40,244 bases of DNA. Origin: Sulfurovum sp. (lineage in GTDB: Bacteria > Campylobacterota > Campylobacteria > Campylobacterales > Sulfurovaceae). Below are positions 1 through 7,321 of this stretch, piece by piece (the first letter of the stretch is position 1; each line of letters starts with the position of its first letter). The position numbers and the translations under genes were made by a program. The stretch covers positions 1 through 40,244 of the forward strand of contig JALSUP010000042.1 of NCBI GenBank assembly GCA_027071315.1, written 5' to 3'. A model generated the notes under the pieces. The model ran no database searches. It had not been told where the DNA came from and saw only the letters and a list, made by a program, of their open reading frames with translations.

Positions 1-181
1 GATTCTCAGACAAGGATACAAGCGCATCTTTAACAAAAGTTAAATCAGATTCGGAACGTACGATGATCTGCCCTTTGCCAAGTTCCAGACCCTCATCATA
101 AATATTGAGAATATAATCCGCAATAATGTCAACAAAAGAGTGATCAAGTGTGATGGTCAGTTCATAATATTTATCTTGCAT
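1..181 (-). CDS. prmA: Ribosomal protein L11 methyltransferase, N-terminal part (cut by the window edge)
   Basis: The first 60 codons read from an ATG at 181 and run off the window. The product begins [16 protein letters not shown] and continues with a segment containing [17 protein letters not shown]. This resembles the N-terminal domain of Campylobacterota PrmA, which methylates ribosomal protein L11 in the cytoplasm. The SAM-binding domain lies outside the window, so the call rests on the N-terminus and on position directly after hisA. The start codon overlaps the end of hisA by 11 bases, implying co-transcription and translational coupling with hisH-hisA. Naming is fairly but not fully certain. 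Confidence 0.65.
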   Translation of the reverse strand, partial: MQDKYYELTITLDHSFVDIIADYILNIYDEGLELGKGQIIVRSESDLTFVKDALVSLSEN

Positions 182-884
182 TGGCTACCTTAAACGCTTG
201 TTCCAGATCGAGTGTTCCTTCATAAAAGGCTTTTCCGACAATGGTTCCGTCAATATCTGCTGCGATGAGTCCATTAATATCTGTCATATCTTTCAGACCG
301 CCTGAGGCAATGGTTTCAAGCCCTGAGGCTTCCTGAATCTCTTTGGTGAATGCTATGTTCACACCGGTCATCATGCCGTCACGTCCCACATCGGTACAGA
401 TGATCGCTTTGACACCGCAGGCTGCAAATTCACGTGCAAGGTCAGTCGCTTTCATGTCGGAAGTCTCTGCCCATCCTTCTACCGCGACCATGCCGTCTAT
501 GGCATCAATACCCACGACAATAGGATACTTCGCCGCCATATCTTTAACGAACTGCGCATCTTTCACGGCAATAGAACCTAAAATAAGTCTGTCTATTCCC
601 AGTTCCAAATACATCTTTATGGTCTCTTCATCACGAATTCCTCCGCCGAGTTCCAGTTTCAGATTACAGTTCTTGCGGATCTTTTTGATCTGCTCCAGGT
701 TTTCAGGTTTCCCTGCAAAGGCACCGTTAAGGTCAACAAGGTGTACCCATTCGCTCCCAAGCTCTTCAAATCTTTTAGCCACCTGCCATGGCTCATCTGA
801 GTAGATCTTCGCTGAATCCATCAGCCCTTTGCTGAGTCTGACGGCTTTGCCGTCTTTAAGATCGATCGCTGGTAATATTGTCAT
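171..884 (-). CDS. hisA: Phosphoribosylformimino-5-aminoimidazole carboxamide ribotide isomerase
   Basis: HisA catalyses the Amadori-type isomerisation of ProFAR to PRFAR, the fourth step of histidine biosynthesis, in the cytoplasm. The 237-residue product is full length for this (beta/alpha)8 barrel. It opens with [17 protein letters not shown] and has the catalytic aspartates expected at D8 and D127 (in VVGIDAIDG). The phosphate-binding segments LELGGGIRD and TIASGGLKD are present. It lies downstream of hisH, separated by a hairpin-forming repeat, and its end overlaps prmA. The trio is probably transcribed from the promoter upstream of hisH. Confidence 0.96.
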   Translation of the reverse strand: MTILPAIDLKDGKAVRLSKGLMDSAKIYSDEPWQVAKRFEELGSEWVHLVDLNGAFAGKPENLEQIKKIRKNCNLKLELGGGIRDEETIKMYLELGIDRLILGSIAVKDAQFVKDMAAKYPIVVGIDAIDGMVAVEGWAETSDMKATDLAREFAACGVKAIICTDVGRDGMMTGVNIAFTKEIQEASGLETIASGGLKDMTDINGLIAADIDGTIVGKAFYEGTLDLEQAFKVANAR

Positions 885-896
885 TGTATATTCTCC

Positions 897-958
897 GTAG
901 GGTTGGCTTCAGCCGACCACATTGTTTTGATGTCAAGGTCGGCTAAAGCCAACCCTAC
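897..958. repeat. Inverted repeat (hairpin) between hisH and hisA
   Basis: Two 22-base arms, 897-918 and 937-958, are reverse complements with a single mismatch and enclose an 18-base spacer. The arms begin GTAGGGTTGG and end AGCCGACC. The hairpin fills most of the 79-base gap between hisH and hisA. There is no T-run, so it is not a classical terminator. It looks like a dispersed palindromic (REP-like) repeat or an mRNA-processing or stability element in the his operon. Only one copy is in this window. Confidence 0.8.
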
Positions 959-963
959 ATGTT

Positions 964-1593
964 TTATAATTTTGAAAAATTCTCTATAATTTTTAAACCA
1001 TTCTCATGGCTCTTTTCCGGGTGTGGCTGTATGCCGTAAATATTCCCGTTCTGTACTGCCGAGACAAACTCGTATCCGTAGTGGGTCTTTCCAATGGCAT
1101 ACTTGTTATCGCAGACAGCATGGAAAGAGTGCACAAAGTAGAGGTAAAACTCATTATCTAAACTTTTGAACAGAGGGCAACCACGAGGGTTTGCCCCTAC
1201 GGATTGCACAAAAAGTTCATTCCATCCCATATGCGGTACTTTCAGCCTGTGGTCGAACTTGCTTTCATCAAAAGCAAGAACTTTTCCAGGAATGAGCCCC
1301 AAACCTTCTGTAGCGCCGAACTCTTCGGAACTCTCAAACAGTAACTGCATCCCCAGACAGATACCCAACAGGGGTTTTCCGCTTTTGGCATAGGCTTTAA
1401 CGGCCTCATCCATACCGTTGCTTTTCAAGTGCTCCATCGCATCACCAAAGGCACCGACACCCGGCAAAATGAGTTTGTCATACTGTGCAAGTCTGGAGGG
1501 GTCAGACTCAAGTCTGGCATCTGCTCCTACCTTGGCAAAAGCATTAATGACAGAAGCAAGGTTCCCCATATTGTAATCGACGATTCCTATCAC
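964..1593 (-). CDS. hisH: Imidazole glycerol phosphate synthase, glutamine amidotransferase subunit
   Basis: HisH hydrolyses glutamine and channels ammonia to HisF to make imidazole glycerol phosphate in histidine biosynthesis. The 209-residue product has the class I amidotransferase nucleophile in LLGICLGMQ (C79) and the His-Glu pair in PHPEKS (H191, E193). The start is a GTG at 1593 preceded by AAGGA at seven bases spacing. Residues about 130-140 (QSVGANPRGCP) are encoded by a palindromic repeat and look like an in-frame insertion between the conserved HMGWNEL and PLF segments. A TATAAT box lies 35 bases upstream. Confidence 0.95.
   Translation of the reverse strand: MIGIVDYNMGNLASVINAFAKVGADARLESDPSRLAQYDKLILPGVGAFGDAMEHLKSNGMDEAVKAYAKSGKPLLGICLGMQLLFESSEEFGATEGLGLIPGKVLAFDESKFDHRLKVPHMGWNELFVQSVGANPRGCPLFKSLDNEFYLYFVHSFHAVCDNKYAIGKTHYGYEFVSAVQNGNIYGIQPHPEKSHENGLKIIENFSKL
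1173..1200. repeat. Palindromic repeat inserted in frame within hisH
   Basis: The segment reads GAGGGCAACC, a short centre, then GGGTTTGCCCCTAC. GGGCAA and TTGCCC pair perfectly around a small loop. It encodes QSVGANPRGC in HisH, between two conserved motifs that are normally closer together. It resembles the palindromic GTAGGGGCAA...TTGCCC elements seen dispersed in many bacterial genomes; this resemblance is from memory. The reading frame is kept, so HisH is probably still functional with a surface-loop extension. Confidence 0.6.
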
Positions 1594-1627
1594 GATCTTG
1601 TCCTTTATGGTCTATATAAGTATCGTG

Positions 1628-1633
1628 ATTATA
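1628..1633 (-). promoter_or_regulatory. Probable -10 box of the hisH-hisA-prmA operon
   Basis: On the minus strand this is a perfect TATAAT inside GATATAATCACG, 35 bases upstream of the hisH start. It sits just past the stop codon of the upstream glycosyltransferase gene, so the his genes can be transcribed independently. No convincing -35 hexamer is seen, which is usual for Campylobacterota sigma-70 promoters. Confidence 0.5.
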
Positions 1634-1634
1634 T

Positions 1635-2798
1635 CTAATTTTTCTTAGGTGTGAAATGTTGAATGAATGCATCAGCAACATGTATGGGGGTGAAAGGTTT
1701 CAGATAGGATGAAAAATCTTTAATTGGATCATTGAGTACTTCAACTACTTTATGGGCAAGTGCAACAGGGTCGGGTAGGCAGATGTGCTCTGACAAGTCA
1801 TCTTTCATAATGTCTTTGATGCCGCCGGGGCTGTCTGTTGCGACAATATCAGTATGACATGCCATTGCTTCAAGCAGCACCATCCCCAAACCTTCATGTT
1901 TAGAGGTCAATACAAATAGGTCTGCATGTTTCATCCAAGGGTACGGGTTTTTAGTGTATCCGGGAAGATGAACATATTCACCTAAATTATGGGCTATAAT
2001 AGTTTGTTCTATTTTTCTGCGCTCAGAACCTTCTCCTAAAATTAACAGCTTATGTGTTAAGTTAAGTTCTGCTCTTGCATAGGCATATGCTTCAATCAGA
2101 AGTGGGAAATTTTTAACTGGATGAAATCTTCCCGCACTAATAATATAGGGTGTTGCAGGTAGGTCTATAGGAGTATTAGATAAGGTAATGGTATGATTTA
2201 TATTAATAGGATTAGTGATTAATATATGTTTATTTACTGAAAAGTTTGCACGTTTTTGTATGGTTTCAAAAGATTCTTTTACACCAGAAGAGATAGAAGA
2301 AACATTTCTATGTTTAAAGAGTAATTTGGCATATAATTTTTTTATGTATCCATAATTGTCATCATAAATCAGACCTTCATTGACAAAGACAAAACGTTCA
2401 TCTTGCAGTGGCCAGATCATTTCAAAAGTACCCTGTCCCCGAAAAATGATCAGGTCAAAGCTCCCAAACTCTTTTTCGATCTTTTGTAATTTCTTTTTGA
2501 ATATTGGTGCCATATAGAGTCCACTCCAGACAAAATAACTGTTTCTAAATAGGATATTCAGGAGTTGGGAGAGTAGTTTCCAGAGATACCCAATGCCTAA
2601 AAGAGAACGTCTCATGGTTTTTTTTAGTTCAAAACTGTGCAGATGCACCTCCTCTGGAGGAGGCAGTTTTTTGGAAGTTTCATTAAAGTAGATGAGATGT
2701 GATTCATGTCCCTCCTTGAGAAACGCTTCAGAAAGCGTGATCGCTACTTTTTCCATTCCTCCGAATTCCAGGCTTCTTACCACAGTAGCAATTCTCAT
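1635..2798 (-). CDS. GT4-family glycosyltransferase (LPS/surface polysaccharide)
   Basis: A 387-residue retaining GT-B transferase expected at the cytoplasmic face of the inner membrane. The N-terminal acceptor domain starts MRIATVVRSLEFGGMEKVA, with the typical GGME loop. The C-terminal GT4 domain has ISAGRFHPVKNFPLLIEA, LLILGEGSERRKIE, VHLPGY, and the donor-binding E-x7-E motif in HEGLGMVLLEAMAC, followed by TDSPGG. It overlaps the end of the ligase gene by four bases, so the two are coupled. The sugar transferred cannot be told from the sequence. A role in lipopolysaccharide core or O-chain assembly is inferred from its neighbours. Confidence 0.85.
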   Translation of the reverse strand: MRIATVVRSLEFGGMEKVAITLSEAFLKEGHESHLIYFNETSKKLPPPEEVHLHSFELKKTMRRSLLGIGYLWKLLSQLLNILFRNSYFVWSGLYMAPIFKKKLQKIEKEFGSFDLIIFRGQGTFEMIWPLQDERFVFVNEGLIYDDNYGYIKKLYAKLLFKHRNVSSISSGVKESFETIQKRANFSVNKHILITNPININHTITLSNTPIDLPATPYIISAGRFHPVKNFPLLIEAYAYARAELNLTHKLLILGEGSERRKIEQTIIAHNLGEYVHLPGYTKNPYPWMKHADLFVLTSKHEGLGMVLLEAMACHTDIVATDSPGGIKDIMKDDLSEHICLPDPVALAHKVVEVLNDPIKDFSSYLKPFTPIHVADAFIQHFTPKKN

Positions 2799-4033
2799 GA
2801 TGACTCTTTTGTATTGTTGTTGTCCAGTGATGCAGCTGTAAAGAGTGCGATAAAGAGTATAAACAATGTTCTCGTGTCACCGGATGTCATATAAACGTCA
2901 GTGGTAAACCCCACAAGAAAAATAGTGGCAAAAAGAATGCTTAAGCGTTTCAGTTCTTCATCTTTGATGGGAAGTTTGAAAAAGTAGTAGAAGAGGATGA
3001 AAAAGAGCATCAGGCCTATGAAACCTGTTTGTATCGTTGTCATTAGGTACTGGTTATGAAAATGCATGGTGGGTAGAAGTTGTTTAAAATACGCGGGAAA
3101 ACGATAAATATCGTGATCAAGATATTTCTTGGCACTGGCACTGGCATCTTCAAGCCCCACACCAATCAGAGGGTTGTCTTTGATAATATCTGTACCTAAA
3201 ATAATATAGGCGACTCTTATACCCCATGATGAAGAGAGATTCCCCTGCTGTATTTTTTCAACATCCTGTATACCCAATGCTACTCTTTTTTGAAACATAG
3301 GACTGAACTGGTAGGCAAAGGTAAAGAGTGTACCAATGACCAATATAGATAAAAAAAGCGTCTTGAGACGTAGTTTAAAGTGGAGAATTCCAGCTACCAA
3401 AATAGCGACAGCAAATGCTAACTGGCCACTGCGCCCCTGTGAAATAAAAAGGTTGCCGCTGACAGTTAAAAAGAAAATACCCATGATCAGTTTTTCTTTG
3501 AGTGTATAGAGGGTGGAATAAAGTCTGTTCAGTAGTATCATGGCGGTAAAGGCCATAAAGATACTGTACGCAGTGTGATGCATGAATGGACTGGGGTACT
3601 CTGCACCATGCCCATGAATGGTCCAAAAACTGAAATACATCCCGTAGGCAGTAAATTCACTGATAGCCATAGCGAGTAGAAAGGCAGTAATGACATGTCG
3701 AACATATTCTTGTTTTAAAGAGAGTGCTATGATAGGAATAGCAAACCAAAGAAGGTATCCCTCAAAGTAGGCATGACTCTGAGCATAACTTGTTTGACTC
3801 CATAGCATACTTAAAAGCTGATAAGAAAGAAAGAGCAGTAAAACGATGAGAAATTTTGATGTTTTTATTTTTTCGAAAAAACTTTTATAGTCAGGTTGTA
3901 TAAAACGCATTACAATAATCAGCACCATTATCACACGTGAAACCTTCCATGACAATGGTGCGGCAAATGCCAACAGTAAAGATAATCCATAATATATTTT
4001 CTCAAAATCAATTTTATTAAAAAGTTGTTTCAT
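2795..4033 (-). CDS. O-antigen ligase family membrane protein (WaaL-like)
   Basis: This 412-residue polytopic inner-membrane protein has about 10-12 hydrophobic segments. A long periplasmic loop (roughly residues 245-330) contains GIRVAYIILGTDIIKDN and IGVGLEDA, typical of the Wzy_C/O-antigen ligase family. Such enzymes transfer undecaprenyl-linked polysaccharide to lipid A-core in the periplasm. Its place between a GT4 and a DxD transferase and close to lpxL and msbA fits a ligase. The family also contains Wzy polymerases, but the ABC-type exporter in this window makes a ligase more likely. Confidence 0.78.
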   Translation of the reverse strand: MKQLFNKIDFEKIYYGLSLLLAFAAPLSWKVSRVIMVLIIVMRFIQPDYKSFFEKIKTSKFLIVLLLFLSYQLLSMLWSQTSYAQSHAYFEGYLLWFAIPIIALSLKQEYVRHVITAFLLAMAISEFTAYGMYFSFWTIHGHGAEYPSPFMHHTAYSIFMAFTAMILLNRLYSTLYTLKEKLIMGIFFLTVSGNLFISQGRSGQLAFAVAILVAGILHFKLRLKTLFLSILVIGTLFTFAYQFSPMFQKRVALGIQDVEKIQQGNLSSSWGIRVAYIILGTDIIKDNPLIGVGLEDASASAKKYLDHDIYRFPAYFKQLLPTMHFHNQYLMTTIQTGFIGLMLFFILFYYFFKLPIKDEELKRLSILFATIFLVGFTTDVYMTSGDTRTLFILFIALFTAASLDNNNTKESS

Positions 4034-4036
4034 TGT

Positions 4037-4765
4037 TTATTCACTCCAATATTTTTCTATCCAGGGGGAGGGCTGGATATGTCTGTACCATTTGCCACTG
4101 ATGCCTTTGATCGCTTCGGGCGGATTGGGCAGACCGTGAAAAAGGATGATTTTGGCATTATTGGGAATAGAGGGTGCTTCAAACCAGGACCGTATCCAGG
4201 AGGGCGCGCAGCGGTATTTGAAACTGGGTACCCAGCTGTCATCCCAGAACTCCAAGGCTCCCAGCTTATGCATTTCACGGGAGAGGTAGGCCTGTTCATG
4301 GCGTACCTCATTCTTGATCTGCTCAAAATTCTTTTCAAAGTAGGAGAGGATCTCAGGATATTTGCCTATTTCAAAACGAAATACGGAAGAGTTTCCCTCC
4401 ATTTTTTTAGGATTTTTTTTGTCATGGGCAATGAGAAAATCACCGGGAACGCTAAAAAAGTCATCGATACTGTCAACAATGACCACATCGAGGTCGAGGA
4501 AAAGTGTTTTCCCCGACAGGCCGCCAAAATCTTTTGCAAAGACACTCAGTTTTCGCCATCCTCTTTCGGGAATATTGTCAGGCAGGTCGAGTTCTGGGAG
4601 TGCCTGTATCTCCACTTCGGGACGTATGTCGTCTCCATTGTCGGTAAAGCAGACAAAACGAAAAGGGATGCTGATGTTTCTTTGCACCATGCCGTAAAGT
4701 TTGTTGACATACGCTGCTGGGAATTTTGTGCCCCATTTCATACAGATAATGTTGACCTTCTCCAT
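4037..4765 (-). CDS. Glycosyltransferase with a DxD motif (LPS core type)
   Basis: The 242-residue soluble protein begins MEKVNIICMKWGTKFPAAYV. It contains KTLFLDLDVVIVDSIDDFF, a nucleotide-sugar/metal-binding DxD motif (about residues 90-95), and ends with ILFHGLPNPPEAI, similar to GT8-like transferases of LPS and capsule loci. The enzyme is expected to use a UDP-sugar in the cytoplasm. Donor and acceptor are unknown. The gene begins 144 bases from the divergent lpxL-like gene. AAGGGAG lies eight bases before the ATG and a TATAAT box lies 39 bases upstream. Confidence 0.75.
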   Translation of the reverse strand: MEKVNIICMKWGTKFPAAYVNKLYGMVQRNISIPFRFVCFTDNGDDIRPEVEIQALPELDLPDNIPERGWRKLSVFAKDFGGLSGKTLFLDLDVVIVDSIDDFFSVPGDFLIAHDKKNPKKMEGNSSVFRFEIGKYPEILSYFEKNFEQIKNEVRHEQAYLSREMHKLGALEFWDDSWVPSFKYRCAPSWIRSWFEAPSIPNNAKIILFHGLPNPPEAIKGISGKWYRHIQPSPWIEKYWSE

Positions 4766-4803
4766 TGAAATGCTCCCTTCTGCCTACAAAAAATAATCTT
4801 ATC

Positions 4804-4809
4804 ATTATA
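4804..4809 (-). promoter_or_regulatory. Probable -10 box for the glycosyltransferase-ligase-GT4 operon
   Basis: The minus strand reads GGCTATAATGATAAG, a perfect TATAAT, 39 bases upstream of the ATG at 4765, with a good ribosome-binding site in between. It lies in the divergent gap between this operon and the plus-strand lpxL-like gene. No clear -35 is visible. Confidence 0.5.
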
Positions 4810-4908
4810 GCCAATATGTTCTGTATATAAGAGATATAGATACCTGCGATAGAGCCCTTTTTAGAGTATTTGGATAGAATACAGAGAAAGAATACAGGGG
4901 TGCAGAGA

Positions 4909-5799
4909 ATGGAAAAAGTAAAAGAGGAAAGGGCAACTTTGGGTGATAAAGCGGCATATCTCTTCTTGCGTTCTTTCATCTTTGTTGCCGGTATCGTACC
5001 CAGGTCATGGCTCTATGCCTGTATGAAAGGGCTGACACTGCTTTTTTACCGTTTGGGGAAGAGACGACGTCAGATCACCATAGACAATCTTCAGCAGGCT
5101 TTTCCGGATATGCAGGAAGATGACGTTGCGCTGCTCTCCAAAACAGTGTTTGTCGAACTCTCCAAGACCATTTCTGAAATTTTATTGATGCTTGCAGAGA
5201 AGTTCGATGTGGACGAGGCAGTGGTCAATGCCGAGAGTGCTGCAAAAGCGCTTAAAGCACTCCGGGAGAGATACCCCAACGGGCAGATCGTCATGACCGC
5301 ACACTTCTCAAACTGGGAACTGGCTGCCCATTTTCTCTCCAAACACGGACACACCATGCTGGCAGTGGGAAGGGAAGGGGACAACAGGTTGATCGACCGG
5401 AATATCACCATTCCTTTCCGAGAGCGCTACGGTAACCGCTCGGTCTATAAAAAAGGTGCGGCGATCACCATTGTCAAAGCGCTTAAAAGAGGGGAGATCG
5501 TGGGTGTGCTGATCGACCAGAAAGTCAACAGCAGCGAGGGGGTCAAGGTGAAGTTCTTTGGGAGAGATGTCTATACCACCTCTTTGATCGCGACAATGAA
5601 GAACAGGCTGGATGTGGCGGTGGTACCTATATTCCTGCCGAGGATCGCAGAGGGGAAGTATGAACTGCGCATAGGAGAGCCTGTCGAGGTACGCGGAGAT
5701 GTGGCAGAGATGACACAGGCCTATAACGATGTGATGGAAGAGGTCATCCGTCAATACCCGGCACAGTGGTTCTGGATGCATAACAGATGGAAGGTGTAA
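4909..5799 (+). CDS. lpxL: Lipid A biosynthesis lauroyl/myristoyl acyltransferase (LpxL/HtrB family)
   Basis: This family adds secondary acyl chains to Kdo-lipid A at the inner membrane. The 296-residue product has a hydrophobic N-terminal anchor (FLRSFIFVAGIVPRSWLY), the catalytic H-x4-E motif in TAHFSNWELAAH, a VGVLIDQKVN segment and the C-terminal PAQWFWMHNRWK signature. I chose the ATG at 4909 over an in-frame TTG at 4870 because homologues start near MEKVKEERATLG and a purine-rich stretch precedes it. The next gene starts one base after its stop, so the two form an operon. Which acyl chain and position are used is not decidable. Confidence 0.9.
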   Translation: MEKVKEERATLGDKAAYLFLRSFIFVAGIVPRSWLYACMKGLTLLFYRLGKRRRQITIDNLQQAFPDMQEDDVALLSKTVFVELSKTISEILLMLAEKFDVDEAVVNAESAAKALKALRERYPNGQIVMTAHFSNWELAAHFLSKHGHTMLAVGREGDNRLIDRNITIPFRERYGNRSVYKKGAAITIVKALKRGEIVGVLIDQKVNSSEGVKVKFFGRDVYTTSLIATMKNRLDVAVVPIFLPRIAEGKYELRIGEPVEVRGDVAEMTQAYNDVMEEVIRQYPAQWFWMHNRWKV

Positions 5800-5800
5800 G

Positions 5801-6550
5801 ATGAATATTTCTGTGGTGATCATCGTCAAAGACGGATCGAGGACTATTAAAAGCTGTCTGGAAGCATTGGAAGCTTTTGATGATGTGGTGGTATTTGACA
5901 ACGGTTCATCCGACGGGACGCAGGCGCTTTGCCGCAGCTTTGCAAATGTGAACCTCGTAGAGGGTGATTTTATAGGTTTCGGTCCGACCAAGAAGCTGGC
6001 ATCGACCTATGCCAAGCATGACTGGATACTCTCACTGGACAGTGACGAAATAGTCACTGAAATATTTGTCAGGAAGCTTCAAGAGAAAAGGCTGGATACC
6101 GATACGGTCTATTCGATCAAACGGCTCAACTATTACAAAGAGATCGAGATCAAACACGGCTGGAGCAATGACATCCTCCCCAGACTCTACAACCGTACAA
6201 GAACCAATGTAAGTGATAAAATGGTGCATGAGGGGGTTGTGACGGACAATATGAAGGTGGAATATCTGGATATCTCTCTCAAACATGAGAGGTATAGCTC
6301 TATTTCTGAATTCATCATCAAAGCAGACCGCTACTCTACACTTTTTGCAGAGCAGAATGTTGGCAAAAGAAATGCTTCCCCTCTGAAAGCCATCGGGAAC
6401 TCAAGCTTTACCTTTATTCGGAAATATTTTTTCAAACTGGGGTTTCTGGACGGATACCCCGGACTGGTCATGGCTTATACGAATATGATAGAGAATTTTT
6501 ACAAATATATGAAACTGTATGAGATGAATTTGGAAAAAAAGAAAAAATAA
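5801..6550 (+). CDS. GT2 glycosyltransferase, WaaE/LgtF-like (LPS core)
   Basis: The 249-residue product starts MNISVVIIVKDGSRTIKSCL and has the GT-A donor site VVVFDNGSSDGT and the metal-binding LSLDSDEIV (DSD near residue 78). The pattern of VVEFDNGSSDGT plus LSLDSDE, with HGWSNDILPRLYNR following, is typical of the WaaE/KdtX/LgtF group, which adds a beta-linked glucose to core heptose. It is co-transcribed with lpxL (one-base gap) and ends six bases before the converging kinase-like gene, leaving no room for a classical terminator. Exact linkage is unknown. Confidence 0.85.
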   Translation: MNISVVIIVKDGSRTIKSCLEALEAFDDVVVFDNGSSDGTQALCRSFANVNLVEGDFIGFGPTKKLASTYAKHDWILSLDSDEIVTEIFVRKLQEKRLDTDTVYSIKRLNYYKEIEIKHGWSNDILPRLYNRTRTNVSDKMVHEGVVTDNMKVEYLDISLKHERYSSISEFIIKADRYSTLFAEQNVGKRNASPLKAIGNSSFTFIRKYFFKLGFLDGYPGLVMAYTNMIENFYKYMKLYEMNLEKKKK

Positions 6551-6556
6551 GCTACG

Positions 6557-7321
6557 TTATTCAACATATTTTTTGATGCTTTGAAGTAAATGGTAAACAC
6601 TTTTTGTATCCGTATCTAAGTATTTCCAAATAGTTTTATTTTCAATAATTTTCATGAGAGCTGAGACTTGAGAGAGTAATTTTTTAAACTTTTTTTTAGT
6701 GCTTTTTTTCCCACTTAATGTTATATATCGTTCTATGAGCATAATATAATTACAATCAGCTTTTTCTTTACTTAGTGAGAAAAGGAAGAGAAAAAGATCA
6801 CGAAATTGTAATTGATCCAGAGGAATTTTGGCGTCAAAACTCTCTTCAAAATCTATAAAATGGACTTTTCCTTGAGTATAGGTAAGGTTTTTTAATTGGG
6901 TTGCTCCATGAAACTCACCACAGTTGTGTAGCTTAGACAAAGCAACAATGACTTGGTCAAATATAGTGTTGGGATCTTTTAGTTTTTTTTGGTGAAGCAG
7001 GTCATGAATAATAGGGCCACAGTCTTCAAGAACAAAATAGTTATTGGTTACAGTAATCACTTTGGGGACAGGTAGGAATAAGGCATGGAGTCTTTTGAGT
7101 TTAGAAGATTCATATTGAACAGATTCGATTTTTGATTTTGTGGCCACAGGTGTCAAGAGAGGATTTTTTATCCATTGATAGGCAAATTTATGTAAAAGAT
7201 TTGAACCTGTTTTCCTAGCCTCTTTTACCCATAGCTTTTCACCTAAGTAGAAGATGGCATAAATCTCTTCTCCTGGATTATCTAGTGCACCTTGTTCAAC
7301 AAGTATTGATAGATCACTCAT
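6557..7321 (-). CDS. Kinase-like protein, LPS core/Kdo kinase type (putative)
   Basis: The 254-residue protein has a small-lobe-like N-terminus with a lysine in KLWVKEARK, then an eukaryotic-kinase-like catalytic segment: LHNCGEFHGATQLKNLTY (HG-x5-N) followed by VHFIDFEES, a DFE in place of DFG. This is the layout of Kdo kinase/WaaP/RIO-like phosphotransferases. The role suggested by context is phosphorylation of a lipid A-core sugar in the cytoplasm. The start overlaps the msbA stop by eight bases, so production is coupled to the exporter. The catalytic Asp of the HxD motif is not in its canonical place, so activity is inferred. Confidence 0.6.
   Translation of the reverse strand: MSDLSILVEQGALDNPGEEIYAIFYLGEKLWVKEARKTGSNLLHKFAYQWIKNPLLTPVATKSKIESVQYESSKLKRLHALFLPVPKVITVTNNYFVLEDCGPIIHDLLHQKKLKDPNTIFDQVIVALSKLHNCGEFHGATQLKNLTYTQGKVHFIDFEESFDAKIPLDQLQFRDLFLFLFSLSKEKADCNYIMLIERYITLSGKKSTKKKFKKLLSQVSALMKIIENKTIWKYLDTDTKSVYHLLQSIKKYVE

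Noticed and set aside
897-958. Hairpin as a rho-independent terminator between hisH and hisA
   Set aside because: No run of T follows the stem on either strand, and hisA and prmA need read-through from the hisH promoter.
4025-4768. Long plus-strand frame opposite the DxD glycosyltransferase gene
   Set aside because: It is the antisense shadow of a gene with clear motifs, and its own product has no recognisable domain.
4875-4880. TAGAAT as a -10 box for lpxL
   Set aside because: Position is plausible, but the match is imperfect and there is no -35, so it was not listed as a feature.
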